A stretch of DNA of 64,000 nt from Bacillota bacterium (GCA_023412215.1 JAEYNX010000020.1:279874-343873), one strand, 5' to 3'. Shown: positions 8,852 through 18,246, numbered from the stretch's first letter. Notes: generated from the letters alone by a model not told the origin. Program-made: numbers and translations.

Positions 8852-9595
8852 TTACAGCGGGTTGTCTCTGCCCTTGGGGGTGTCAAAGGTGACGTTCCAG
8901 AAGTCGTCGGTATAAAACTTGGGCACCGAGTACACCTGCAGGGTGATCTCGGCGGTAATAACGTTTTTGATGCCCGAATCGTCCTGCCGGGGTGTGAAGT
9001 TGATGCCCGAGATGCTTACCGTTCTGCCCGAGCCCCAAATGAGGTCTATAAAATACAGCAGGTTTTCGTAGTAGCAATCGGCCGTAACGGTTACCGTGTT
9101 TACATATACAAACTTGGTGGTATCCTCCGGCGGGGCCTCGGTGGCGGCGGAGCCGACCGGCAGGGGGGTGCCGTTTATCTGGTCGACAAGGTCGCTGAGC
9201 GCGATGCGCAGCTCGGGTGCGAGGGCCGTATAGGGGCTTATCTGCACCGCGGTCGTACTGCCGATATTTACCAAGAGATTGCGCAGCCCCGCCTGCTCGG
9301 TGTAGCCGAACAGCCACAGATTCAGCTGTTCGTTTTCAAACGGCGGGAAGAAGCGCTGCGATACCTCCTGCGCCTTCTGCTTGGCCTTTTTGATCTCCCC
9401 GTCCATCATCTTATTCTTCGCTATCAGTGCCGCTATCTCCGTTTTTTTGGCCTGAAGGTCGGAAACGGCCTGCAGGTTGGCTTGGTAGGCCTCAAAGGCC
9501 GGCAGCATCAAAAACTTCGCCGAGAGCACCCACAGCGCCACCAGCACCAGGAGCAGCAGCAATATCTGTTCGCGTTTGCCTAATGTAAAGTTCAT
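8852..9595 (-). CDS. pilO: PilO-like type IV pilus inner-membrane protein
   Basis: A single N-terminal transmembrane helix (QILLLLLVLVALWVLSAKFL) is followed by a coiled coil (residues about 35-80) and a ferredoxin-like periplasmic-type domain. That is the PilO pattern of the PilMNO alignment subcomplex. The start ATG overlaps the pilN stop by four bases (ATGA at 9592-9595), showing translational coupling. Sequence identity within PilO is generally low, so the call rests on topology and gene order pilM-pilN-pilO. Confidence 0.8.
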   Translation of the reverse strand: MNFTLGKREQILLLLLVLVALWVLSAKFLMLPAFEAYQANLQAVSDLQAKKTEIAALIAKNKMMDGEIKKAKQKAQEVSQRFFPPFENEQLNLWLFGYTEQAGLRNLLVNIGSTTAVQISPYTALAPELRIALSDLVDQINGTPLPVGSAATEAPPEDTTKFVYVNTVTVTADCYYENLLYFIDLIWGSGRTVSISGINFTPRQDDSGIKNVITAEITLQVYSVPKFYTDDFWNVTFDTPKGRDNPL

Positions 9596-10161
9596 CTGGC
9601 GATGTTGCCCCCTTTTTGTGTGCAGGTAACGGTAAACAAAACCTCACCCTTGCTGCCGACCACGTACCCGTTGTAGGCCACGTCCACAAACAGGCCGGTC
9701 TTCTTTACCGCGTTCACAAACGCGGCGGGGGTGGTCTCGCTCTTGCTTTGGCACTCGAGTATCAGGTTGCCGTTTTGCAGGGTAAACGACAACACCTTCA
9801 TGTCCTCCGGCATGGCGGCGGTCACCAGCGCAAAGGAGCCGGAATCGGCGAACGGCAGGGAGTAATAATCCTCGTAGGCCTTGCCGGTGATGTCGGCGTA
9901 CTGATTGTACAGCCCCGCGACCGACTGCTTTTGCAGCGTCTCCTGCGCAAGCGACTGATTGCCTTTATCCGCTAAAAAATTATGTATTGCGTCGGCCTCT
10001 GCGTATACCGCGTTGTTTAGATATCGCATAGAATAGGCGCTCAAGGCAATCAGCCCCGCCGAAAATACGATCAACAGGCTGAGCACCACAACGGCGGGTG
10101 AAACCGTCTGCTTTACCTTAACATCCTTTAGTCCGTCGTAGAAGTTTATATCCTTATGCAT
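9592..10161 (-). CDS. pilN: PilN-like type IV pilus assembly protein
   Basis: A short cytoplasmic N-terminus (HKDINFYDGLKDVKVKQ) containing the INF-type motif that docks into PilM is followed by a transmembrane helix and an extracytoplasmic domain of about 140 residues. Lies between pilM and pilO and overlaps pilO by four bases. The length of 189 fits the family. Confidence 0.82.
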   Translation of the reverse strand: MHKDINFYDGLKDVKVKQTVSPAVVVLSLLIVFSAGLIALSAYSMRYLNNAVYAEADAIHNFLADKGNQSLAQETLQKQSVAGLYNQYADITGKAYEDYYSLPFADSGSFALVTAAMPEDMKVLSFTLQNGNLILECQSKSETTPAAFVNAVKKTGLFVDVAYNGYVVGSKGEVLFTVTCTQKGGNIAR

Positions 10162-10261
10162 CCACCGTATTCCTCCATTTATCCTGAGGTATGGTCATAC
10201 TATAACAGGCTGTCCGGTCGATTTATCCATACCCCCGCGCGCCGCTTGACAGCGCATATCC

Positions 10262-11275
10262 TTATGGCTCGGCAATCGCCGCGATGGCGTTGATATATTC
10301 CGCGGTGCTGCCCGAAAAGGCGCCGTGCACGGTGGAAAGACGGTCGATCCCCTCAACCGGCAGCTCCAGCGAGGCGGTAAGGCTTGCGGCAAGGCCATGG
10401 ATGTTGCTTACCCCGCCGCAGAGGTATACGGCCTCAATCGGGGTTTTAAGCCTGCGCGAAAGCGAAAACTGTATTAAGCGCTGTATCTCCTCCGAAAGAG
10501 CGGAAAGGAACATCATCGAGGCGTACGAAACCCGCGGGTTTGCGGCCAGCGCCTCGGGTGAGAGATCGGCCCTTTCGGTAACCTGAGCGGGCGTGTCGAA
10601 GCCGTCGAGCATCAGCATGTTCTTCACAAAATCGGGGTAGGTGTTTTTAATACAGCGGGAGAATACCATCTTGTTGCTGGAAAACAGGTAGAGGTGCATG
10701 GTGCTCATACCGATGTCACAGAGGATAACGCTCTTGCCGGCGATTGCCGTATCGTTTACCGTTGCGTTCTTTATAAGCTTCGTTACGGCGCTCGGGTGCA
10801 TCTGCAACGAGGCGGGCTTTAATTTCAGCATCCCCGTAAGGGTATGATACTGGGCGGCCATTCTTCGCGGCATACCAGAGGCGTATACCCGCTGCATGAG
10901 CGGGTTATCCTCTACAAGCTCGTCGCTCGGCAGGTAATCCACCGCGTAGGGCTCGGTGCCCGTGAGGTGCTGGTACATCTCGTTATGTACAATCGGGGCC
11001 AGCTTTTTGGGGTCGCCCCTCGGGATCGTCAGCTCGCGGTGCAGAATCTCGGTGCTGCCGACCGTAAAGATCACGCGATTGGAGGTCATGCCGCTCGCGT
11101 TCATCGCCGAACGGATGGCGTCCGCAATCGACGAAAGCTCCGAAAGGTTGCCGTCCTGTATGGAGGCCGGCGGGGTTTGCACCATGGCGGCCCTCTTTAC
11201 AAAGACGCCGCCCTTTTTGGCCTCGCCCTCAACGATATTGATAATGCTGCTGCCGGCGTCAATCGATAGTAACAT
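10262..11275 (-). CDS. pilM: Type IV pilus assembly ATPase-fold protein PilM
   Basis: An actin-like cytoplasmic protein that links the PilNO membrane complex to the motor. The N-terminal phosphate-1-like loop LLSIDAGSSIINIVEGE, the second loop VILCDIGMSTMHLYLF and the adenosine motif AVYLCGGVSNIHGLAASL mark the FtsA/PilM fold. At 337 residues it has the normal length. It is the second gene of the pilC-to-sigma cluster; 100 bases separate it from pilN, with no clear terminator. Confidence 0.9.
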   Translation of the reverse strand: MLLSIDAGSSIINIVEGEAKKGGVFVKRAAMVQTPPASIQDGNLSELSSIADAIRSAMNASGMTSNRVIFTVGSTEILHRELTIPRGDPKKLAPIVHNEMYQHLTGTEPYAVDYLPSDELVEDNPLMQRVYASGMPRRMAAQYHTLTGMLKLKPASLQMHPSAVTKLIKNATVNDTAIAGKSVILCDIGMSTMHLYLFSSNKMVFSRCIKNTYPDFVKNMLMLDGFDTPAQVTERADLSPEALAANPRVSYASMMFLSALSEEIQRLIQFSLSRRLKTPIEAVYLCGGVSNIHGLAASLTASLELPVEGIDRLSTVHGAFSGSTAEYINAIAAIAEP

Positions 11276-11330
11276 GAATCAGCGGTTCCCCCTCATCTGT
11301 ATCATCACGGGCACGCGCCCGCATCGGGGC

Positions 11331-12545
11331 CTACATCCCCGCAACGTTTTGATAAACCGACATCATGGGCATGATGACCGAGAGCACGATAAAGCCCACG
11401 AACAAGCCCAGCAGAACGATCATGATCGGCTCAATGGCCGATACCATGGTGGTGATGGCGGCGTCCGCCTCGTCGTCGTAGAATGCCGCCGTTTTATAGA
11501 GGATCTCATCCAGAGCGCCCGCCTCCTCGCCGACGGACACCATCGAGGAGAACATGGGCGGGAAGATGTTTACCTGTTCGATCACCGACGAGAGGGTAGA
11601 ACCCCTGCGCACCTGATTGATAACGTCGGTCATATATTCCGAAAGCTTCGCGTTGTTTACCACGCGGCTGGAGATTTCAAGCGCCGTAATCAGCGACATG
11701 CCGCTTGCAAACAAGGTCGCCAGCGAGCGCGAAAAGCGCGCCGTGATCACGGTTTTCTGCAGCTTGCCGAAGACGGGCAGCCCCAGCAGCACCCCCGAGA
11801 TGGCCGCTTTACCGCCCTTGGAGCGCCACGCGGCAAAAAATATTCCCACAACGGCCGCGACGAATAACAGGATGAACATCCAGTCGTCCCGCACAAAGGT
11901 GCTTACGTCGAGCAGAAACTTTGTAACGGCGGGCAGCTCCGCCCCCATGGTTTGAAACATCGTAAAGAATTGCGGTATCACGAAGCCCAGCAGCACCAGG
12001 ATGGCGACCATGCCTACTACTACCAGGATCATCGGGTAGATGAGGGCGTTTATCACCTTGGACTGCAGCTTGTGGTCTTTTTCAAAGTGCTCCGCCATGC
12101 GGCTCATGATGGTATCCAGCGAGCCGCTCACCTCGCCCGATTCCACCATATTCACGAGAATGGCAGGGAAGGTGCGCTGCAGCCTCATCGCGGTGGAAAG
12201 GGTAAGGCCCTTCTGCACCCCCTCGTAAACGCCCATAACGGCAAGCTTGGTTTTGCGCTTTACTGCCTGACGGTAGAGGGTATCGAGGCATTTGATGATG
12301 GTAAGCCCGGCGTTGAGCATGGTGGAGAACTGGCGGCAAAGCAGTGCCAGTTCGCGGGTGCTGAGCTTGCCGGAGGGCTTGTCGCCCGTTACGAGAGGCC
12401 GCGAAACCTTGGTTTCGCTGTATGTAATGCAGTACTCGCCGCGCTGCCGCAGCTTTGAAAAAAGGTCCCCCGGGTTCTCCGCCTCCGCAAAGCCGCGCAC
12501 GATGCCGCCGCCTGCCGCTTGCGCTTCATATTTATAGGTGGGCAC
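11331..12545 (-). CDS. pilC: Type IV pilus platform protein PilC/GspF
   Basis: The polytopic membrane platform on which the ATPases act. Two repeated T2SSF domains are visible (LALLCRQFSTMLNAGLTIIK near residue 75; RFSRSLATLFASGMSLITAL near residue 275), each followed by hydrophobic helices, and the C-terminus ends GLFVGFIVLSVIMPMMSVYQ. I chose GTG at 12545 (PTYKYEAQ next), since GGGGGGAAG lies just upstream; the TTG at 12560 overlaps that site. It is the first gene of the minus-strand pilus operon and has a promoter at 12626-12653. Confidence 0.92.
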   Translation of the reverse strand: MPTYKYEAQAAGGGIVRGFAEAENPGDLFSKLRQRGEYCITYSETKVSRPLVTGDKPSGKLSTRELALLCRQFSTMLNAGLTIIKCLDTLYRQAVKRKTKLAVMGVYEGVQKGLTLSTAMRLQRTFPAILVNMVESGEVSGSLDTIMSRMAEHFEKDHKLQSKVINALIYPMILVVVGMVAILVLLGFVIPQFFTMFQTMGAELPAVTKFLLDVSTFVRDDWMFILLFVAAVVGIFFAAWRSKGGKAAISGVLLGLPVFGKLQKTVITARFSRSLATLFASGMSLITALEISSRVVNNAKLSEYMTDVINQVRRGSTLSSVIEQVNIFPPMFSSMVSVGEEAGALDEILYKTAAFYDDEADAAITTMVSAIEPIMIVLLGLFVGFIVLSVIMPMMSVYQNVAGM

Positions 12546-12625
12546 AAATCTTCCCCCCAACCCCGATTATTACTAAAAATATGCGAAAATAATAAAAATA
12601 GATTGCATTTTCTGCACATACTCTC

Positions 12626-12653
12626 ATTTTATCACAAGTACACTATTTTTCAA
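12626..12653 (-). promoter_or_regulatory. Sigma-A-like promoter of the pilus operon
   Basis: On the minus strand TTGAAA (12653-12648) and TAAAAT (12631-12626) are separated by 16 bases, about 80 bases upstream of pilC. The surrounding 170 bases are AT-rich and contain no gene. Confidence 0.6.
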
Positions 12654-12727
12654 CACTGTTTCTGCAATAATATGTGAATATTTCATGATAAAGTAAAAGC
12701 GCAAGCCGCAAGGTTCAGTAGAATTAT

Positions 12728-13483
12728 TTATAGTTCGAGCGGCGTAGGGTCGCATTGCCTGCCGTTTTCGAGCAGGAAAGAAATAACCGAAAGCGCAAAG
12801 AGCGGCGCCGTTTCGGTGCGCAGGATGCGCCTGCCGAGGGTCGCGGCCGCAATCCCCATTTTCCTCGCCTGTTCGGCCTCAGCGGGGGAAAAGCCGCCCT
12901 CGCTGCCGATGCATACCGCAATCGTCTCGCAGGAGCTGCGCCCAAGGAGGGTTCCAAGGTCCTCGCCGCCGCCCTCATAGCACAATATCGGCACCGCGGC
13001 CTGCTTCATGCGCGCAAGTGCCTCCTTAAAGCTTACCATCGCGTGCACCTTGGGGATAACGCCTCTGCCGCACTGCTTTGCGGCCTCCAGCGCGATCTTG
13101 TTTAACCGTTCTATGCGCTTGTGCATACTCTTTTCGTCGGGGCGGGAGATGCACCGCTCGGTGAGCACGGGTGTAATATCGTACACCCCCAGCTCCACCG
13201 CCTTTTGTACAATGATTTCGAGCTTATCGCCCTTGGGCAGCGCCTGATAGAGCGATACCCGGCAGGGCAGCTCGGCCGCGTTCGGGGCGCTTTCAAGCAC
13301 TTTCAGCTGTACGCAGTCGGAGGAGATGCCGGTAATCACGCAGCGGTGGTCCATCGCGCCTTCGTCGCAGAGGGTAAGCTCCTCACCCTCGCGCATCCGC
13401 AGGCTTTTCACGGCGTGGGCCGCATGCTCGCCGTGCAGGGCGGCGGTTTGCCCCGCAACTTCCTTTACAAAAAATCGTGGCAT
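12728..13483 (-). CDS. rsmE: 16S rRNA m3U1498 methyltransferase RsmE
   Basis: A SPOUT-class methyltransferase that methylates N3 of U1498 in 16S rRNA using SAM. The N-terminal PUA-like part (MPRFFVKE, then HAVKSLRMREGEEL) and the trefoil-knot SAM site IGSEGGFSPAE followed by LGRRILRTETAPL are diagnostic. I start at 13483 because AGGAG precedes this ATG; the open frame runs 28 codons further upstream into prmA. It is 20 bases downstream of prmA, a pairing that is common in Firmicutes. Confidence 0.95.
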   Translation of the reverse strand: MPRFFVKEVAGQTAALHGEHAAHAVKSLRMREGEELTLCDEGAMDHRCVITGISSDCVQLKVLESAPNAAELPCRVSLYQALPKGDKLEIIVQKAVELGVYDITPVLTERCISRPDEKSMHKRIERLNKIALEAAKQCGRGVIPKVHAMVSFKEALARMKQAAVPILCYEGGGEDLGTLLGRSSCETIAVCIGSEGGFSPAEAEQARKMGIAAATLGRRILRTETAPLFALSVISFLLENGRQCDPTPLEL

Positions 13484-13502
13484 GTTGAGCGTCTCCTGTC
13501 CG

Positions 13503-14477
13503 TCAGGCTTTGGGGCGGAGCACCAGCGCCACCCAATCCTGCTTTTCGTGCCTCGAAACGGTTTCAAACCCGCTTTGCTCCAAGACCCTTCTCACCTCGT
13601 CCGCGCGCTCGCCGATAATGCCGGAGCAGATAAGCACGCCGTCCTTCTTTAAATACCGCCCAAACAGACCGCGCATGGCGATAATCACGTCCGCTACGAT
13701 GTTTGCCACCACCACGTCGTAGAAATGCTCGCCGAGGGAGGCGCAAAAGGCCTCATCCTCCAGCACGTTGCCGCACTCGGCCGCAAAGCGCGGCGCGCCA
13801 AAGCCGTTCATCACGGCGTTTTCACGCGCGACGCGCACCGAGTTCTGGTCGATATCCACCGCCGCCGCGCGCTCCGCGCCCAGCAGCAGCGCCGCAATGG
13901 AGAGGATACCGCTGCCGCAGCCCATATCCAGCACAAAGGCGTGGGGCTGCACATACTCTTCCAGCTGCTCGATGCACAGCTGGGTGGTGTGGTGGCTGCC
14001 GGTGCCAAAGCTGGAGGAAGGGTCTATCTCAAGAATCACACGGTCGGTTTCGGCGCTGTACTCCTCCCACGAGGGCTTTATCACAAACCGCTTTCCCACC
14101 TCAAAGGGCTTAAAATATTGCTTCCAGTTGTTTGCCCAGTCCTCCTCGCGCACGTTGTTAAGCTCAGCCGTCAGCCTGCCAAGGGTGCCTTCGGCGTCGG
14201 CTTCCTTGAGTGCCTTCAGCGCTTCCTTTACGTCGGCAAGCAGCTGCGCGCCCTGCTCGTTTGCGGGCAGGTAGATCTTTATGTTGGTCTCGGTCTCCTT
14301 GAGCTTCATCAGGCTCTCGTCCACGTAGTCCCAGTGGGGCTGCGTGTCGGCCAGAAAGGCCTCGAAATCCCCCGCGTCCTCTATCTCAAAACCGGTGATA
14401 TCAAGCTGCATCAGCACGCCTGTTACGGCATCCACCCCGGGGGCGGTGGTATAGATGGTTACCTGTGTAAAATCCAT
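13503..14477 (-). CDS. prmA: Ribosomal protein L11 methyltransferase PrmA
   Basis: A SAM-dependent methyltransferase that modifies ribosomal protein L11. The SAM motif I VLDMGCGSGILSIAALLLGA, the acidic motif AVDIDQNS and the catalytic-loop region DVVVANIVADVIIAM are present. Before these come the family signature FGTGSHHTTQLCIEQLE and a substrate-binding N-domain of about 130 residues. The length of 324 is normal. The first gene of a prmA-rsmE pair on the minus strand. Confidence 0.95.
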   Translation of the reverse strand: MDFTQVTIYTTAPGVDAVTGVLMQLDITGFEIEDAGDFEAFLADTQPHWDYVDESLMKLKETETNIKIYLPANEQGAQLLADVKEALKALKEADAEGTLGRLTAELNNVREEDWANNWKQYFKPFEVGKRFVIKPSWEEYSAETDRVILEIDPSSSFGTGSHHTTQLCIEQLEEYVQPHAFVLDMGCGSGILSIAALLLGAERAAAVDIDQNSVRVARENAVMNGFGAPRFAAECGNVLEDEAFCASLGEHFYDVVVANIVADVIIAMRGLFGRYLKKDGVLICSGIIGERADEVRRVLEQSGFETVSRHEKQDWVALVLRPKA

Positions 14478-14495
14478 AATTGTTCCTTCCTGCGT

Positions 14496-15299
14496 TTACC
14501 GCTCCAGAATAAACTTCTCTATCACCTCGGCCACAGCGCTGTGGTTGTTGTCGTTTTGCGTAACGTAATTGGCCTGACGCCTCACATCCGGGTGGCCGTT
14601 TGCCATTGCCACCCCGAGGCCCGAGAGGGTGATCATCGAAAGGTCGTTAAAGGAGTCCCCCATGGCGATGATCTCCTGCGGCGGAATACCCAGCCGCTCG
14701 CCCAGCGCGCAGAGGGTTTTGCCCTTGTTGGAGGCGATGTTAACAAGCTCTAAAAAATAGGGCTTTGAGTAAAAGATGTCCAGCTTTTCGCCGTATATAC
14801 CCATCGTGAGGGCTTCAATTGGCTTTAATAGGCCGGAGCGCGCGTTGTAGAGCACCTTGATCGAGCCGTTTGTGATGTGCTCCTTCAAATCCGCTACCAC
14901 CACCGCGCGGTAAAGGGCGTTGCGCTCGTAAAAACGCGCCCGCAGGTTGTAGCGCTCCACCAGCATGCCGTCGTCGGTGTAGATCTGCGGCGGCACGCCG
15001 TACTGCCTGCCGATGTCGATCAGCCTTGCCGCCGTCTCGGCGTCCACGCGGTACTCGATCAGCTTCTCGCCGCTGCGGATGTCGGTGGCCATCGCGCCGT
15101 TATATGAGATGATGTGACGGATAAAATCCAGGCCCTGCGTAAATTTGAGCACCGATATGGCCGCACGCCCGGAGCAGAATACCACCTGAACCCCGAGGCT
15201 GCTCGCCAGCCGCATGGCCTCGATATTCTTTGCAGAGATGGTCAGGTCCCTGGCGAGCAGTGTGTCGTCAAGATCCAGTGCAATCAGTTTATAATTCAT
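14496..15299 (-). CDS. Cof-type HAD-IIB family hydrolase
   Basis: A cytoplasmic phosphatase of the haloacid dehalogenase superfamily, subclass IIB. Motif I is ALDLDDTLL near the N-terminus, motif III lies around ASNKGKTLCALGERLGI and motif IV is AMGDSFNDLSMI. The subfamily usually acts on sugar phosphates or nucleotide-type phosphates; the substrate here is unknown. I use the ATG at 15299 (MNYKLIALDLDD); the open frame extends 14 codons upstream but lacks a better start. It ends 18 bases before prmA. Confidence 0.9.
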   Translation of the reverse strand: MNYKLIALDLDDTLLARDLTISAKNIEAMRLASSLGVQVVFCSGRAAISVLKFTQGLDFIRHIISYNGAMATDIRSGEKLIEYRVDAETAARLIDIGRQYGVPPQIYTDDGMLVERYNLRARFYERNALYRAVVVADLKEHITNGSIKVLYNARSGLLKPIEALTMGIYGEKLDIFYSKPYFLELVNIASNKGKTLCALGERLGIPPQEIIAMGDSFNDLSMITLSGLGVAMANGHPDVRRQANYVTQNDNNHSAVAEVIEKFILER

Positions 15300-15672
15300 G
15301 TTGAACCCATAATACCTTCGAAAAAATTTTGTTGCCTGCACGATTGTAGATATCTACCAATTACAAGATAAATTAATTGTACTTGTTTTCCTGCGGGGTT
15401 GCAACCGTTTTTAGATAAAAACGTCGCAATTACAGCTATTTTAAACACTCTTTACGATTTGGACAGAGGTTGCAAATGACTTTTGCTGCAATTATAATAA
15501 TATTAGTTTATTGTTCGCGTTTGGCATTGTTGCAGAAAATGTATCAACTGTCAATTCTGCGGTGGAAAAGCCAATCACGTCATTATAACAGCATGGTTGA
15601 AATTGGGACTTATCTGCATTCGAATTAAAGTTAGTATAAAGCTGAAATTTAAGCCAAAGGAGTGGGGGAGAG
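15300..15672. other. Non-coding gap between divergent genes
   Basis: About 370 AT-rich bases separate the HAD gene from the TM2 gene. They hold short repeats (GGTTGCAA occurs twice) and scattered TATAAT-like words, but no ORF with a ribosome binding site. It presumably carries promoters for both flanks; I cannot assign them. Confidence 0.5.
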
Positions 15673-16005
15673 ATGTTCTGCTTAAAATGCGGCGCGGAGT
15701 ATGACGGCGCACTACCTGCCTGCCCCTCGTGCGGAGCGGCACAGCCGAAAACGGAGCCAATAAGCCGGACGAAGGCCCCCGCAAAGCAGAAATCCCGCAT
15801 GGCGGCGGGGCTTATGGCGATATTCTTAGGCTACCTCGGCATCCATAACTTCTATCTGGGGTACAAAAGGAAGGCGGTACTACAGATAGCGGCCTCGGTG
15901 GTTACCTGCTTTCTGGGCGGCATCCTATGGGGCATCGCCGACGCGGCGAACATCCTCTCGGGCGGCCTTACGGCGGACGCCGACGGCGTACCGCTTGGGG
16001 AGTAA
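15673..16005 (+). CDS. Zinc-ribbon TM2 domain membrane protein
   Basis: The N-terminal zinc ribbon has Cys3, Cys6, Cys17 and Cys20 (FCLKCG, then CPSCG). A linker leads to a TM2 domain (AAGLMAIFLGYLGIHNFYLG, then a second helix ending GGILWGIADAANIL) with two membrane helices joined by a short loop. TM2 proteins are common in Firmicutes and their role is unknown. AAGGAGTGGGGGAG precedes the ATG. Single gene, ended by the hairpin at 16040-16077. Confidence 0.9.
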   Translation: MFCLKCGAEYDGALPACPSCGAAQPKTEPISRTKAPAKQKSRMAAGLMAIFLGYLGIHNFYLGYKRKAVLQIAASVVTCFLGGILWGIADAANILSGGLTADADGVPLGE

Positions 16006-16039
16006 AGGGCGGGTATCATCAATCCAAGGCAAAGGAAAA

Positions 16040-16077
16040 GGGTCACACAAGGCCGGTAAAACGGCTTTGCGTGACCC
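16040..16077. terminator. Bidirectional terminator between converging genes
   Basis: GGGTCAC (16040-16046) pairs with GTGACCC (16071-16077), with further pairing inside. It lies between the TM2 gene and the converging HAD gene. T-rich sequence follows on the minus strand. Confidence 0.65.
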
Positions 16078-16092
16078 ACTGTTATTCTATGT

Positions 16093-16755
16093 CTATGCTT
16101 TATTCGTTAAAAACTCGCAGAGGTCGCCCGGTGTCTGCGCAAGGTAGATGTGCGGGTGTTCGCTGAGCTCTTTCAGGCTGCCGAAGCCCCACAGCACACC
16201 GATGGCATCCAGCCCCATCGTTTTTGCGCCGATCAGGTCGTACCGCCGGTCACCGATCATGATGCACTCCTGTTCCTTCGCCTTGCACATCGCCATGGCG
16301 TCGCGGATGACATCCTCCTTGGTTTCGCGCGGCCCGTCGATTAAAACGCCCACGATCTGCGTAAAGAAGGCATCCAGCTTAAAATGCTCCAAGATTCTTC
16401 TGGCGAAGAATTCGGGCTTTGCGGTGGCGGTCGCAAGGCGAAAGCCGTTTCTGCAAAGCATTTCCAGCGCCTCGGGAATGCCGTTATATACCGCGCAGTC
16501 GCGCCAGCCGCCGGTGTCGTACTGCTCGCGGTAAAGGTCTACCGCGCGTTTGGCGTCGCCGGGGTTTGAAAGGACGCGCTCAAAGCTTCCAAGCAGCGGC
16601 GGGCCGATAAACTCAGTAAGATTCTGGCCCGAGTAATCCGCGCCCAGCGTATTAAGCGCATACCGCACGCCGTTTAAGATACCCTGCTCGGTATTTACCA
16701 GCGTTCCGTCAAGGTCAAACAATAAGACCTTCTTTTCGGTTCTCATATCATCCAT
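16093..16755 (-). CDS. HAD-IA phosphatase, phosphoglycolate-phosphatase-like
   Basis: Motif I LLFDLDGTLVNTEQ is followed by a helical cap, the motif II region LATATAKPEFFARRILEHF and motif IV IMIGDRRYDLIGAKTMGLDA. This matches the Gph/PpaX group, which dephosphorylates phosphoglycolate, pyrophosphate or sugar phosphates. The motif IV Asp pattern is GDRRYD rather than the common GDxxxD-N. GGAG lies seven bases before the ATG. At 220 residues it is full length. Confidence 0.88.
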   Translation of the reverse strand: MDDMRTEKKVLLFDLDGTLVNTEQGILNGVRYALNTLGADYSGQNLTEFIGPPLLGSFERVLSNPGDAKRAVDLYREQYDTGGWRDCAVYNGIPEALEMLCRNGFRLATATAKPEFFARRILEHFKLDAFFTQIVGVLIDGPRETKEDVIRDAMAMCKAKEQECIMIGDRRYDLIGAKTMGLDAIGVLWGFGSLKELSEHPHIYLAQTPGDLCEFLTNKA

Positions 16756-16771
16756 GAAAGTGCTCCAATGA

Positions 16772-16884
16772 CATTATAATTCCATTTGCAATGGGGATTT
16801 TATCCGCCGAATTACCGTTCAATACGCTTCCTGCAATAACGCAAAGCGTTATTGCTCCCCGCCAAAGATGCAGAATTAGTATTA
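16772..16884. repeat. Mosaic hairpin element, copy 2
   Basis: The left end reads ATTATAATTCCATTTGCAAT and the right end GAATTAGTATTA (16873-16884), which covers the stop codon of the carboxypeptidase gene. The internal palindrome GCAATAACGC / GCGTTATTGC is perfect, and the CCCCGCCAAAG module follows it as in the other copies. Confidence 0.72.
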
Positions 16885-18246
16885 CAGTTTCTTGATATAA
16901 GGAGAATAGGCGCGTCTTCTCTTCTTGCGGTAATAGCGCTGTACCACCATGCGCAGCAGTGCAAACAGCATAATCAGTGCCGAGATACTGCCCAGCACCA
17001 GGCCGACGCCGAACAAAATATTCTGCCCCGAAACGGATGGCTTGTCTATCACCTTGCCGCCGTCGTACACCTTGGTTTCGTTGGCTACCGCCATCTGCGC
17101 GGGTGTGGACCGCTCGTCCGTCTCCACCTCGCAGGGCAGCGGCACCGTGAGCAGCGGCCCGTCGGAACTGCCATCGCCTTTTACGGTAAATACGGCATTA
17201 GGCGCAATCTTTTCGCCTTTTGTATAAAGCACCTTGGCGTCCATGGTCACATCGATGTCCGCGGCGGTGGTGCCCTTTTTCACCAGCAGGGAATAATCCT
17301 GTGCAAGGCCGGATACCGTTGCGCAGCCCACCTCGTTTTTGCCCTCGGCAATGGGGATGACCTTGCCCTTCACCGTACCGGCGGGGATATTGATCTTCTC
17401 TAGGTTGTCAAAGCAATAGTCGAACAGCTTGGCGGTGTCTTTATACTTTTCCCATTTGGTTTTGGAGTTCATAACGACACAAATCAGCTCGGTATCCCCG
17501 CGCTTGGCCACCGTTACCGCGGTGTGGTTGGCCTGAGCGGTCCAGCCCAGCTTGCCGCCCCACGCGCCGTCGTACTGGTAGGCCGAGGTAACGATCATGT
17601 GGTGCTGTGTACCGAAGTTGCGCTGCTCGGGCTGCATATTGGTGGGCTGCATGGTGTATTCGGTGGTGCCGAACACCTCGCGGAAGCCGTTAACCGTCAG
17701 CGCGTATTTGGTGATCATCGCCATATCGTAGGCGGTGGTATAATGGTCGTCGTCCTCCAGCCCGTTTGCGTTGACAAAGTGGGTGTTAAGCGCTCCCACC
17801 TCTGTGGCCTTGGCGTTCATCATCACCGGGAACATCTCGAGCGAGCCGCCCACAAACTCCGCAATGCCGTTCGCGGCATCGTTCGCCGAGGGCAGCAGCG
17901 CCCCCATAATGGCGTCGCGCAGCGTGATTACCTCGCCGGGCGTGAGCGCGATATGCGAAGCGGAGCGCGGAACGCTGAAAACGGCCTGCTCGCTCATGGT
18001 GAGTGTATCGTCCAGCTTCTTGCGCTCGAGCGCGAGCGCGATGGTCATAATCTTGGTGATGCTCGCGGGGTACTCCCGCTTGTTCATATTTTTTTCTGCC
18101 AATACCTGCCCGGTCTGCGCATCTATTACCACGTAACTGTCGGAATAAGCATCAAAATCCGGCGCTTCCAAAGGCAGGGCCGCTAACATCGGGCATAAGA
18201 AGGTCATCAACAATACTGTCACTAAAAAAGCAGTGAATCTTTTCAT
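16882..18246 (-). CDS. dacF: Serine-type D-Ala-D-Ala carboxypeptidase (DacF/PBP5-like)
   Basis: A low-molecular-mass penicillin-binding protein that trims the terminal D-Ala of peptidoglycan stem peptides. It has a signal peptide (residues 1-23), the catalytic motif SITK at 62-65, SAN at 120-122 and a third motif KLG at 232-234 in place of the usual KTG. A beta-rich domain and a C-terminal transmembrane helix with a basic tail (RYYRKKRRR) anchor it outside the membrane. In sporulating Firmicutes DacF homologues act on the spore cortex. The stop codon lies in the terminal repeat of a mosaic element. Confidence 0.92.
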   Translation of the reverse strand: MKRFTAFLVTVLLMTFLCPMLAALPLEAPDFDAYSDSYVVIDAQTGQVLAEKNMNKREYPASITKIMTIALALERKKLDDTLTMSEQAVFSVPRSASHIALTPGEVITLRDAIMGALLPSANDAANGIAEFVGGSLEMFPVMMNAKATEVGALNTHFVNANGLEDDDHYTTAYDMAMITKYALTVNGFREVFGTTEYTMQPTNMQPEQRNFGTQHHMIVTSAYQYDGAWGGKLGWTAQANHTAVTVAKRGDTELICVVMNSKTKWEKYKDTAKLFDYCFDNLEKINIPAGTVKGKVIPIAEGKNEVGCATVSGLAQDYSLLVKKGTTAADIDVTMDAKVLYTKGEKIAPNAVFTVKGDGSSDGPLLTVPLPCEVETDERSTPAQMAVANETKVYDGGKVIDKPSVSGQNILFGVGLVLGSISALIMLFALLRMVVQRYYRKKRRRAYSPYIKKL

